From the NCBI GenBank assembly GCA_033964015.1, contig CM066919.1:17277646-17341645 (forward strand): DNA of 64,000 nt, in the 5' to 3' direction. The notes under the pieces were generated by a model. It worked only from the letters and a program-made list of their open reading frames with translations. It ran no database searches and had not been told where the DNA came from. A program made the position numbers and the translations under genes. How positions within the stretch are numbered: the first letter of the stretch is position 1; every line of letters starts with the position of its first letter. Source of the stretch: Scolanthus callimorphus (lineage: Eukaryota; Cnidaria; Anthozoa; Actiniaria; Edwardsiidae). Below, piece by piece: positions 20,601-31,821 of the stretch.

Positions 20601-23600
20601 TTCTATGACATTATATCAACACAAGAAGCCTATCTTTAATTCACCCAAATTAAGGCCTGATTGAATGTTTTTAAGGGCGTGGCCGCATGGACCCATGCCT
20701 TAACTCACCTGAGTAGCACAAATCACAGAGGTACCGACACATTTGCATACAAGTTGAAAGTGTTTTCTTGGATGCATTTTCGGGTTGAATGTGCTCTAGT
20801 CAGCGTAATGTGCATTTATGTCCGTGTGGGATGACTGCTTTTGAAGAAAGCCCGGCGTAACAAATCGATAAATCGATACCCCAATAAAATCGATATTTGT
20901 CGATACTAATCGATTTTAATCGATTGATTTTATCAGTAATCGATAAAAATTGATCGCTAGCTCTGTTGTGATTATCGATTTTTCAATAATTATATCGATT
21001 TTCATCGATTTGTGTCGACAAGCACAGGATTGATTAATGTATCGATATTCTTTGAAAAGATGCCTCTAATAGAAGAAATTTCACCCTGGAAACCAGAGGC
21101 TCGAGGTCCAAAGAATTAAAGATCTGAGTTTCCCGAGAAACGCAAACGTTAGCGGGCAGAGTTTCGGCCTCTCCCCAGGGTATGGGTAGTCCAGAATCTT
21201 CTCGGATCTTTGTCTAGCATGGTATAGTTTGCTGCTCGTCTGCTGCGTTCTTGGTCGAGACACAATAAATTTAAATAACTTTTATCTTTGGAACAGTGTT
21301 ATGCTATACTTTCGATATCAAGAGATATCGATTTTTATCGATCTGACGGGGATGGCTGTGACTATCGATTTTTATCGATTGCCGATATTAATCGATAATG
21401 ATCGGTCAATCTGATCGACAAATATCGATTTATCGATCAGTTTTCGATGATCGATTTCTATCGATTTGTTACGCCGGGAAGAAAGGCATGTTCAACGAAA
21501 CTTTCATTATATCGCATATGCTGTTCAACTGATTTCGCCCTGAATTCGAAACACTCCCTCGCCCTTTCCCTCGTGCTCATTGATTCGGATGACTCGTATG
21601 CAGCCAAAAAATGGTTGCGACAATAGTGGGCTTATTTGTTCTCAATCAGACCTGGAGGCTCATGGGAAAGACTCGCGGTCGACCATTGCTTGTCGCATAA
21701 ATTGAGCAGCAGACATTTTAAAAAACGTTTTCACCATTATCGGGAGAAAAAAGTAAATTAATTAGTCGCTGCGCATATTGAGTAGACTGCAATACGGCTG
21801 GCTTGCACTGTTTCGAGATACAAGATACGAAGATACAGAGATACAGAGATACAGAGATACAGAGATACAAGAATATCGAGTTACCAAAAAATCGTAGATA
21901 GGAAGATACAGAGATACGAGGATATCGGGTTACCAAAAAATCGTGAACTAACAAACGCCGGATGCGACTCAAAGCACGAAGCATACCCTCAAAGCACGAA
22001 GCATGTTCGACATGTTCCGGGATTTTATATCATTGTACTATCTGAAATTATGTTACTAGGGGTCTGTATCTCTGTATCTTCGTATCTTGTATCTCGAAAT
22101 AGTGCAAGCCTAATACGGCTTTTTATTCTTCTCCTGGTGATGACGTTCTCCTGAATGTTGTGTCCGTCCTGCGTCGGGACTTCACACGCGGCGATATACG
22201 TGGGACACTACAAAATATACCGCAGCCTATAAGAATATTTTGTCACTCTTACTACATGACATAACTTATAATAGTATTATCAACTGTGTCATCTATGTTA
22301 GTTTTGAACCAATTTTCTGACAGCCCCAAAGACGCGAAATGTGGATCTCAACTAGGAAAATTACTCCTTAAATACGACGGCAATCTAGAGGACGGATCCA
22401 GTTTTTTGAACAGGATGTGCGGTTTTGGTATGAATAGCCGGATTTGTGGTTAGGGCTGATTAAACCTCTTTAGGCCTGTACCGTTTTAAACTATTTTTGT
22501 ATCACAAAAGTGTTGCGTCTGCACCCAAAGCACTATCCCTGGATCGGGCTCCGCATCCTTATCCATCTACCTTAGATAAGACGACAACCGACAGAAATAA
22601 TTTGAAAATAACTGGGCGACCGCTTCACACACCGAAGCCACCCACGAGAAGTGCAACTAAGCTAGGAATATCTTGCATATATATTAAATTGCAAAATCTT
22701 ATTTTTACTTCTAATAGAAGAAAACTCCTAATGACGAGGCCATTACAGAAGGGATAACTGAACTCGTTACAAGAAATCACACCGAAGACGCTTCTGTCAA
22801 TGGGAAAACCACATTCAACGGGTTACAGGTCAACGGTAAATACAGCAATATAATAAAAAATGATCCTTCAAATGGACAGTGCAAAACAAGCAGAACTGTT
22901 ATGCAGCAAGAAAATGAGGATGACATCGGGCTTCCAAAGGACATCGTCAGAATTGGCGACTGTAATGTCAGAGAACCTGCTACACTTCAGGGTGTAGAAG
23001 CAACTACGACGAATATACTGGGGCAGGATGTCAAAACCTTCAGCCAAGGTGAAGAGGAAAATGGAAATGATCAAGGGAAGCAGGCTGAAGACAAAAACTC
23101 AGACGAAATTGTCCATCAAGTGCCACTTTTACAAGATGAAGAGGATCTCGAAATGACTGACAGGGACATGTATAAGTCGATGCTTAGGAGAGTTGGTACT
23201 GTCAAGAAACCGCGCAACGAAGAGAAAATCCCAGAGCTTGGCCTGACAAACCTGGTGTCTTTTGGATGGCAGATTACTAAAGGAATGGTACGATGCATTT
23301 TCCAGGTGTTTCTGTGCAAAATTAAAAAATCTAACTTTGATCCCCCTCCTCTTATTTCGGAGGGGAAAGCGGAAATGAGGCTTCTATAAGTTTATAACTT
23401 CCCTTCAAACTAGAAGATCAAGATTTTGTACTCAAGTATTTAGATAATAGCCATAGACAAATTCCGAATTTTGGTGAAATGTGGAGGATACCATGACCGT
23501 TAGATCTCAAGGCCTAAACAGAGTTACGAGGTGATACTTTGATCAGCACAAAAATGAATATTTTCTTCAGTAGTTTTTGCATGCTAGCTTTGGCATAATT

Positions 23601-26121
23601 GGTAAATTATGCCAAAAAGACAAGGTAGGAAGTGTTTTTCGCTGCACAGTTTGAGAGATAACTGCAACCGGATAAACATAAACACACATTGTTGGGTAAG
23701 TTGTTGTCGTTAAGGGTTCCCACACTGGAATTCGAAGCTCCATTTTGACCATCCATCCTAGAATTCCTAGTTCAATTTTGAACACCCACCCTGGAATTCC
23801 AGAGGGCCTTAACAGAAAAAGTTTGGATATTACGACTGCCCAATATCTAAAAATCATATATTTCTACTGGTAATTGTTTTTTTGGGGTGGAGTTTCCTCG
23901 AGATACTCATTGGTATCTTAATAAACTTCTATTTTGTGTAAAGAAGGTGCGCATAAGTAATTGTTTTTTTGGAGAGGCGTTTGAGGAAGTATTTTATCTT
24001 TTTAACCCTTATATTTCCACCATGTTTCTAGGATTTTCTCAGCAGTAAGGGCTTCATTCACCGGGACCTGGCTGCCCGTAATATTCTGGTATCCAAGGGG
24101 CTTGTTGCCAAGGTAGCGGACTTTGGACTGATGCGCCATTTGTACCAGGAGGCTATATATCGTACTGGAGCAGGTCGAAAGCTGCCAATCAAGTGGACTG
24201 CACCAGAGGCTCTTATTGATATGGAATTCACTACGTCCAGTGACGTGTGAGTAGACAATGCTAGATGATGCTAGTAACCATAAACCCCTTAATGACACAA
24301 GATCGTGCCTAAAACTTTTGTTGCTTTTGTTGCTCAACAGCTGGTCATTTGGGGTGACCCTATGGGAGATCATGACTTTGGGTAAGGTATTGGTTATATA
24401 GTTGCCATCTAATTGTATTCACATTTGGGAAACAATAACTATTTCGCCTTTGCATGCATTCTTGCTGCAAAATTTATTGACTCCTAAAAGTCAATACAGA
24501 ATTTAGTGTGGACTTATTTGATCGGGTCTGTCTATTGGGCCATTAGAGCCAATCAGGCTACTAGTTAAGCTCAATTTAACTCTATAAATTCTCTGTAAGT
24601 TGCCAATTGTATTTATCTATTTGAATATATTATATAGAGGATATTACACGGTGGCGCGAAGATATGAATTTTATTTTCGAGTGGCAAAAGCACGTGCTTT
24701 TGACACGAGAAAATAAAATTCATATCGTCAAACCACCGTGTAATTTTCTTTTTATTATATAGACAAACCAGAGAAAGTTATTCAAAATTGATTTCCAACA
24801 CTTTCGTTTTGACCGATATCCTCACTAGTGAGGATATGGAAAATATGTCACTCAGGACCCGGATGGAGCTTCGTATGAGATCTACGGGTGGCGTATTTCC
24901 CAGTAAAACACTCGTGCCTATATAATAAATAGTTTTAGATAGATAGTTTCTCTATTAGTATATTTTTATATGGCACGGCTCCTTGGTAGAGCACTTTTCT
25001 GTGAAAGGATTTCCGTGGTTAAATGGCATTATTATTATTATTATCATCATTATCCCAAGACTTTACTCCTACAGAAGAATAGACAGGTTCAGAAAGTCGA
25101 AGAGGCGCATTGTGAACAGAACGTTTTCTCTGAAATGTTCTCCAATTTCTTTACGGATTTTGTATAGAGCTTTAATGACTACTTGCTGTCGGACACCCTG
25201 TCCTGTTTCTTCTAGGTAGCCTCCTACCCCAAACCTTGCCGTTTGGAATTCTTCTCGTGTCTTCTACATGTTGCATCTCCTATTAAAGTAAGTTACTTAC
25301 ATTCTTCAGGTGAAAATCCCTACCCTGCATTAGACAATGCCGAAGTAGTGATTCACGTCAAGGATGGCAGGCGGTTGCCGAGACCCACCCAATGCCCAGA
25401 TGAAATGTAAGTGACATGCTGTAAGTTCCTTTTGGAAAACTGATTCCGGTTTTAGTCTGAGAGCATAACAAAGTGGTCAACACGTTAGGTCTGTAATGGA
25501 CGACTCCAGCTGTAGTTGTGTTACATTTTACTAATCAAGTGCCTACCTTTGCGCGCGTTGTATCCTGTTAGTTGTGTTTCATTCCAAAGGCATTTCGTTC
25601 ATTCGATGAAGCAGAGTTTGAGCTCCACGTTTCAACCACTAGCTAAGTACAATGTCTAAGTACAATGTCTAAGTACAAGTGCAATCGACTCATTCTGTGC
25701 CCTTCTAAGTGACCTACAACTAGTTGTGCTTTCCTGTCGATAAGGATTATTTTTTCAATATATGATCTAAATCTTTTTGAGGGGAGTTTGTAACTGGGAA
25801 GAAGCTACTCGCATTGCAAACGACGCTTCCCGGAAAGTCGAAACAAAATTAAGGCATGCTATATCTTCCTATTAAAGACTATTGAGGCTGAGTTGCTAGT
25901 GCTGTTAGCTTATCTTTTCCAACATGCAAGTTGATTTGTGTGTTAATGCTAGTTTGTCTTTCTTTTCTTAAATTTGCCTGTATTATTATAGTTATGATGT
26001 CATGGAAAGCTGTTGGAAACTGAATCCAGGCGAACGACCAACCTTTGCGTTACTCAGAGACTCATTGGACAACATCCTGATGAGCATGGCCGACTATACT
26101 CAGTTAACGGCAGATGCCTGA
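17402..26121 (+). CDS. FN3 receptor tyrosine kinase (10 exons visible; 5' part may be missing)
   Basis: Joined exons: 17402-17683, 18280-18315, 19081-19204, 19290-19474, 19767-19948, 22718-23287, 24032-24246, 24341-24381, 25310-25406, 25992-26121. Every junction has AG/GT and the phases agree throughout (1-1, 1-1, 1-2, 2-1, 1-0, 0-0, 0-2, 2-1, 1-2, 2-stop). The product has an extracellular FN3 domain, a short stalk, one membrane helix and a tyrosine kinase with glycine loop [13 protein letters not shown] lysine, HRDLAARN catalytic loop, DFG and [10 protein letters not shown] kinase insert of about 165 residues separates the hinge region from helix E. All catalytic residues are present, so the kinase is predicted active. 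It should act at the plasma membrane as a signalling receptor. The signal peptide and any further ectodomain are not seen; upstream is transposon-rich. Family resemblance is to the expanded RTKs of cnidarians and sponges; I do not assign an orthologue. Confidence 0.9.
18280..18315 (+). CDS. RTK micro-exon: juxtamembrane stalk
   Basis: This is a 36-base open segment between GTATTTCAG and GTATGTTT, in phase 1-1. It would insert 12 hydrophilic residues ([11 protein letters not shown] plus the split codon) between the FN3 domain and the membrane helix. Splice sites and phase both fit, but such a small exon needs transcript support. Confidence 0.6.
18409..18722. mobile_element. MITE with CAGGGGCTCATAA termini in RTK intron
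   Basis: The terminal inverted repeats CAGGGGCTCATAAGTAGGGG and its partner extend inward for roughly 70 bp with some mismatches. CTAATG is duplicated exactly on both sides (18403-18408 and 18723-18728). Length 314 bp. The termini resemble hAT-type ends; the class is tentative. Confidence 0.85.
19081..19204 (+). CDS. RTK exon: transmembrane helix
   Basis: This 124-base exon is in phase 1-2, after GAGTTGTCAG and before GTAAGC. It encodes a run of about 30 hydrophobic residues ([20 protein letters not shown] and onward) followed by the basic stop-transfer KSKRRTR. It places the FN3 domain outside and the kinase inside. Confidence 0.88.
19290..19474 (+). CDS. RTK exon: kinase N-lobe, glycine loop and VAVK
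   Basis: This 185-base exon (phase 2-1) encodes the juxtamembrane [20 protein letters not shown] and ends at [10 protein letters not shown]. The glycine-rich loop and the ATP-anchoring lysine are intact. The strand 2-3 linker is longer than usual ([20 protein letters not shown]). Confidence 0.92.
19767..19948 (+). CDS. RTK exon: helix C to hinge
   Basis: A 182-base exon (phase 1-0) encoding [13 protein letters not shown] (helix C with the conserved glutamate), NIVNFIGYC, and the hinge [16 protein letters not shown]. Confidence 0.92.
20851..21478. mobile_element. ATCGAT-dense element with CCCGGCGTAACAAATCGAT inverted termini
   Basis: It starts CCCGGCGTAACAAATCGATA and ends TCGATTTGTTACGCCGGG, a 628-bp element in an RTK intron. 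Both arms (about 200 bp each) are packed with ATCGAT/ATCGATT words, at least a dozen in total, around an unrelated core at 21060-21290. Confidence 0.85.
21799..22111. mobile_element. hAT-like MITE with 8-bp target duplication
   Basis: The terminal inverted repeat GGCTTGCACTRTTTCGAGAT runs into a GATACAGA microsatellite-like arm on both sides. AATACGGC is duplicated directly outside (21791-21798 and 22112-22119). Length 313 bp. An 8-bp duplication is typical of hAT elements. Confidence 0.88.
22718..23287 (+). CDS. RTK exon: kinase insert and start of helix E
   Basis: This 570-base phase 0-0 exon encodes about 165 mostly acidic, polar residues, low in predicted structure and with tyrosines in GKYSN and DMYKSM contexts. 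It then encodes [17 protein letters not shown], the start of helix E. A long kinase insert is a hallmark of PDGFR/VEGFR-type receptors and often holds adaptor docking sites; here that role is inferred. Confidence 0.88.
24032..24246 (+). CDS. RTK exon: catalytic loop, DFG and activation segment
   Basis: This 215-base exon (phase 0-2) contains [17 protein letters not shown], an activation loop with two tyrosines ([12 protein letters not shown]) and [10 protein letters not shown]. All residues needed for catalysis are present. Confidence 0.95.
24341..24381 (+). CDS. RTK exon: helix F ([10 protein letters not shown])
   Basis: A 41-base exon (phase 2-1) encoding [17 protein letters not shown] across its junctions, the conserved kinase subdomain IX. 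Confidence 0.9.
24631..24924. mobile_element. Hairpin MITE, copy 2 (family shared with 6953-7281)
   Basis: Begins TATATAGAGG and ends CCTATATA. The left half is a near-perfect palindrome centred on AAAGCACGTGCTTT with arms containing GATATGAATTTTATTTTC. It lies in an RTK intron between the helix F exon and the next. Confidence 0.85.
25310..25406 (+). CDS. RTK exon: subdomain X ([10 protein letters not shown])
   Basis: A 97-base exon (phase 1-2) encoding [20 protein letters not shown] and [11 protein letters not shown], the standard RTK segment after helix F. Confidence 0.92.
25992..26121 (+). CDS. RTK terminal exon
   Basis: Encodes [20 protein letters not shown], the last kinase helix, and a very short tail ending YTQLTADA with TGA at 26119-26121. 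The C-tail is unusually short for a receptor kinase. A candidate AATAAA lies at 26393-26398. Confidence 0.93.
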
Positions 26122-28803
26122 TTACAGGACAATTCCGCAACTTGGTTAAACTATATTGCAAAATCAATAGATGAATAATATTAACTGCATTTTATTAAAT
26201 GGCAACTTCTACTTTAAATGCCGGATAAATGAAGATAAATTTTATTAAAAGCCTCGGAACCCCGTAGGTTGAATTTCGCTAATTACATAAAATTGATAAA
26301 AAAAATTAATTAATTGCTTATAAAAATATATGAATATAATAACAATCAAAAGGGCTCTTTCAACATGGCTAAGCCTTCAAGGCATTATGGATAATAAAAC
26401 TGTTCGAAATCTATTTGTCTTAAAAACTGGCTTGAATTTAGATAGTGGGCCGCAAGTTATACTACAGTTGCTAGGCGCAGGCATGTTTATTTTCTTTGTC
26501 CTTACCTACGTTGTTGAAAACCTGTAAAAAATGACCGAGACGTGCGCACGGCCAGAGCAAGAGCTTCCTCGTATGATCGAAAAGCAGAAAAGTTATTCTC
26601 ATCGGGCGTTTCTGCAGGCCGGACTCAAGCACATGGGATAGATAAGCTGGTCTGTTATGAAAACAAGACTTAAATACTCAGTTGTCGGACAAATACAGGC
26701 CCTTAGAAGTGCCGAGATCAGCCCGTTCTAGTTGTAATAAAGAGTATAAACGCACTCTAGCCTTCTTGGCGCCTTCGTCTACATAACAATTCCATTTCAG
26801 ATCGCAAGTAGCTTTGGTGTTAGCCTTTTTTTGGAAGTTAATATTGCCAGAAAAAGCCGCGGGCCATGCCATGCGAGCATACACTTCCATGTACCAACCG
26901 TTTGTGCCCCGTTTGTGGCTGGCCGCCTCTGCTTCAAAAGTGCGATTTAATCAGAAGCGAAGAACGCTCGACACCAGGTTCCTCTCGATCAACAATCAGA
27001 ACAACGTGGCTGTAATTCTGTATTAATATAAAATTATTACAAAGTAATATTGTATTATTTCACATTTTTCTTGTTTGTTAAATGTTCATGCAGCTAATTT
27101 TAGAGATTTTAAGTACCGAGCCAACTGCTAAAAAACGCGCTTTGGTCATAGCTTTTCACAGCATTTAATATCTGGTTGCAAAGTTTAATCATGTGATGCT
27201 TCTCCTCGTAAAACAAACTACACACTCGCTTCGCATCAGTTTCACATGGTTAGGTAATTTGGCATGTTTTGTACGCAAAATAATTCCCCAAGTAACAACC
27301 AGGAGGTCACTCCAAGATTGTGAGAAGATTTCATCAATGAAAAATGTCAGACTGGCTGTAATTTGGGACATTTAGGCTGCTCTTGGTATCTCCTAGGAAC
27401 TGCCAGATTATCGAAGGGTTCAAATCTGCGTTAATTTGGCTCCCGCTTCCTAGGAATTCCCAATTTGCAAAGTTCAGCTTGATTGCTATAATTCCCAAAA
27501 GTTAGTTGAATCTAGGATAACTTCGAAAATCTGGGAGATCAACTCGCACGGGAGTTGCTGTTACTGGAGGCTCTATCTCCTCTAGAGGGTTGTGGTTTGC
27601 TGCATCATTGGCAACAAGCTGTTTGGAGTTGTGTGTATCGGATAACCTTTTCACCATATTTCATAGTTTGACTGTAAAGGATATCGTCCATTCTGCCGTG
27701 CAGTTCTCCCTTGCGTCGCTTTTCGGAGAAATATCAATATTTTTGCCGTGTAACGATGAAATTATTGGGGCTCTTTCCCAACGGCGTCATCCTTCTTCTG
27801 ATTGGTCAACAAAAAGGAAAAAAAAAGGAAAAAGGAAATCGCGCCGATCTTTGGTATCGAACCCAGCTCTAACCAAGGTCGCATATTTCCTCTACGCAGC
27901 AACGGCGTTTCATAGCAACGGAAAAATATCATTGGTCCTTTTTATTGGATCGCTCATTTTTTTTCCTTGGGTTCGCTGTTTACCATTTGCAAGAGCTATT
28001 TATAGAAATTTGGACTCCTTTGCTTCGGGAAATTGATTCATCGTCATTTATTGAATCAGCGCAAACCATTTTTCTCTCTGCTTCCATTTTGCGCTCTGCT
28101 TTTAGGCAATTCAGCCGGCTTTTCTTCCAGGATGCACTGTTACCACGGTGAGTTTCAAACAGATGTTCTCCCCAAAATCATAACCCTAACTTGATGAAAA
28201 AGCGAATATTATTTGTGGACGTCTTTGAGAAAGGTAAACTTTAGAATCGAGGGTTGGATACACAGAAAGAAAGTAATTATCCAAGCTTCTTTGATGGTGC
28301 AATATGGCACAAGATGACATACATTGAAACGAGCCACCTGTTTTTCGTATCTCGTGCTTTTTATTGAATTTTGCAGTTAAAATTTTCATTGAGCTCATAT
28401 TCGAGCGATGTATAACATCCTCCCGTGAAGATGAACTGGCACATTCGGTTCATGTGAGTATCTAAATATATGGAGACCGACCTAGTATGAAAATATTTTC
28501 TAGTTCTTTTTATTTAGGGTGTGTACCTTGCGAGCAGAGCTTTCTTTCTTTTCAGTCTTTTAACAATAAACGAGATTAAGTCGTGGATAAAACGGGACAG
28601 CCAAACCGCGAAGGCTAGCAACACAACGAGAGCGAAATAACAAGGAAAAGCCTTTGCTAGCAGAGTAAGGTTTTGAGGAATCAAGGAAACGTTTTTGAGT
28701 TTCACCTCAGCGTGTCGGAGTGGTGCGAAAATAAAACTAAAAGGTGACTCACTCGAAATTCAAAATGCACCCAGCTGTGACTCTGTTGCAAAATCGCTAA
28801 TTC

Positions 28804-29030
28804 AGTCCCCGTTCACACAAGACTGGTACAAAACCGGACCGGTACAATTCTGGAACGGTACCGTCGCGCGTTCACACGGGACCTGCGGTACCGGACCGAT
28901 TTTGGCACGGCTAGCCGTGCACGTTCCCGTGTGAAGGTGCCAGAATTGTACCGGTACCGTATGAACAGGCGGTAGTGTTCCAGAATTGTACCGGTCCGGT
29001 TTTGTACCGGTCTCGTGTCAAACGGGGTCT
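28804..29030. mobile_element. Foldback MITE with GGTACAAAACCGGACCGG arms
   Basis: Terminal inverted repeats AGTCCCCGTTCACAC and AGACCCCGTTTGACAC continue inward as CCGGTACAAAACCGGACCGG and TACAATTCTGGAAC on both arms, so the whole 227 bp folds on itself. Confidence 0.82.
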
Positions 29031-30284
29031 CAGTGTCAACGTTTGTACTTTTTCCATTTTACAATTCTTTCTACTGCAATTCATTTTCTAGTGTCGTCTA
29101 AATAAGACAATCATTAAAACCGATTTCCTTAAGATAAACGACAGAGGACACAATGAAGTTTTTAGGAGCCTCTCGATCATAACATTGCCGACAGTCTACG
29201 GCGTAGATTTTTATTATCCATTGTTCGCGCTGGCGTGGAGAAACTTGACCAACAGCTGACCAAGCAGCTTTTTTAAAAACTGCTGAAATATAAATTTGTA
29301 ACCTCTGCGCTCATCTCTTCCGTTTTCAAAGACAGAAAACTACTCATAAGGATTGAGCTATAAACTGCTGGTGTTATAAATAACAAACATATTCAGTGTG
29401 TTATATTTTAGCGTGATTTTTGAAGAGTGATTAATGCACCAAACAGCGCTCTGCTCCCTAATAATGTGATTTTTCTTGTAGACCTGTTATCAATAGAGTT
29501 CAGATCCGAAATTCACAAGAAAGCCTTAGTTACTATTATTGTCCAACGTAAGAAATCATAACTCCTTTACTTTATTTAAATTTTAAAGTAAACAAAGACA
29601 AAATCTGTATGCGACATTTCTTCGAATAATAAAACAAGAATCTTAGCACCTGCTGCACGCAGGCTACAGTTTCCAAACAGGCAAAAAAAAACATTATTAC
29701 ACACCCAGAAAATAAACTAGCATAATTATTCATGTAATTTCGTGGTTTGAAAATAAAAGCTGGCTAGGAGGACTAAACCATTTTCATCGAAAAACAGTTG
29801 TTTTAGGCAGCACACAAAATGAATTAAACACGGTTTCATTTCCATGCTCAAAAACCATCAAAAACAAGGTTTATTTGCTAATTAAACTAAGTTGTCAAGT
29901 CTGATGAAGGAGTGCAAGTAAAAATGAACACATTAAGAAATGAAAACGGTAACTTAAAGGGGCAGTGTCACGATTTTAGGGTTAATTTAGCGAGCTTAAA
30001 TGTAGTCAAATTCAAAAGAAATGAGCAAAATAATAATCTAGGTTTGTTAAATAACCTTTCAAGAGGTAGATAATCACAAAGTTGCAGTATTTTCGTGTGT
30101 TATCGAGCGGATGGAATTGGGTTACAAAATAGCTTTTTTGATTTCTTGCCAGACTGACAAGTTTTCAAACTTGGAAATTTGATAGCGAAAGATAAATCAT
30201 CTTTTGTTACAATGCCTATATAATTCAATTTTAAGTTTCTTTGTACTTTATAGCACTAAAAGATATTATGAAATAGGAGTCTGA

Positions 30285-30330
30285 GCCCGGGGGGGGACTC
30301 CCATACTTTTTGGTAGGGGATGATCGTCGG
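30285..30330. repeat. G-tract repeat terminus (GGGGGGGACTCCC)
   Basis: CCCGGGGGGGGACTCCCATAC and the following GATCGTCGGAAAG resemble the termini of the element at 14477-14884, and AAAAGATACC-type words follow. The opposite end was not located. Confidence 0.55.
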
Positions 30331-31596
30331 AAAGTTTCAGTTTAATTTCACCCCTTAAAAGATACCAAACATGGTGGGGCTCAAATAATTTGTTACCCTT
30401 AAGATGAGGCCTTATGTGCCAATTAGGCGCGAAGGAGATAAAAGATACCCATCAAGAAATTTCCGTGTTTGACAAAAATGCTGCCTTTAATGTTGTCTAA
30501 TTTTCGTCTTCTCGAGTAATCTCTCTTTCTTACACGGTCTTTAGAAGCACCATCAAGAGACAAAACAATTTGGATACATATTTCGGCCCTTAAAGATACC
30601 AATCTCCCTAAAATTTTATTGAAGATCAAGTTCACGCGAACAAAAGGACTAATCTCGTATTGTCTTCACTTTCGCTCCCTAATTAGTTCCGAAAACAATG
30701 GATCGTAACGTCAACAAGCTCATTATATACTCATGTGCAAAAATTACATTCCTGCGCAAAAAAACCCGGCTAATTTCATACCTACTATACTACTGCCATT
30801 GTTCTCAATAAAACCTTACAATGCATTTTTCTCAATAAAAGCTACCGAAAAATGCAAGTGCTTGTGAAACATAAAGAACGAAAAATATTTGACTAAGAAC
30901 AAAAGCGAGGGATTGTAAATCGAGACTCCAAGAGGGACTTCGTCAAAAACAATTCGAAAAGTTACGCTTTTAATTTACGGCTAGAAACAATTGGAGAATG
31001 AATCAAATGATAGGCGAAGAGAATATTACGGCCGGAAATTGTGTTTGACCGAAAATGAAAAAGCGTACGAGCAAAGTAGTAACAACCAGCTCGGGAACAA
31101 GGGAATTTGAAAGAGAACGGCCATTCTAGAAACGAAAAACATCGAAGAGGTACAGATTAGATCTTTTGGGATTTCAATTTACTTCATGGTCAGCCTATGA
31201 ATTTGTACTGGAAAATGAGATGTCCAAGAAAGAGAAAACAATTAGCAAGTAAGCTTAGTTGTGTAGAAATTGTGTAAAAAATTGTGTAAAACAACTCATA
31301 AACATTTTCTGTGTCGTTAGAAAATGATAACGCCTAAAACAACGTATGAGGGATTTTTTTATTTTTTACTTGAAAAATACTATAATAATTTTTTTGGCCA
31401 CAAATTCTAAAAAAAATTCGACTTTCATCTTCGCGTCCAAATATTTTCGTAAATATCCACAATATCAAAAATCGTTCACACTGTTTCGCAGTTCATTTCT
31501 CTGTAAGTAAAATCCGACAAAGTGCGACGTGCAAACGAAATGTTAATGATCTAGAGCTTCTCAAGTAAACAAGGTAGTTTTTATTTCTGGGTCTTA

Positions 31597-31741
31597 CAGT
31601 CGATTTCACATAACTTTTGACGAAAATGTTCCGAAGTTCGTTCGGAAGTTGCGAACTTCGCGCCGAAGTTGCGAACTTTCTTGCGAATTTCCCAACCGTG
31701 TCCGAGGTGAAGTTGGGAACTTCAGAGGTTCGTAAGTTCGC
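31597..31741 (+). repeat. Left terminal inverted repeat (145 bp)
   Basis: Starts CAGTCGATTTCACATAAC and contains two GAAGTTGCGAACTT subrepeats, possible transposase-binding sites. The accessory gene ATG lies 80 bp inside it, so this end may also act as promoter. Confidence 0.92.
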
Positions 31742-31821
31742 ACGACGTGTTGCGACTTGAACTTCAGTTCGTCTACAGGTTAACAATTCTCGTTCATGTC
31801 CTCGAATAGATCCATATAGAC

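Larger units (their letters stand above)
26122..31596. other. Intergenic stretch between RTK and Tc1-like transposon
   Basis: No gene was recognised. It contains the foldback MITE at 28804-29030, a copy of a dispersed repeat at 28741-28800 shared with 52094-52140, and a G-tract terminus at 30287. Short ORFs (for example 27590-28036) show no family features. Confidence 0.5.

Noticed and set aside
27590..28036. 148-codon ORF in the intergenic region
   Set aside because: No recognisable domain, low-complexity lysine run, no splice context.
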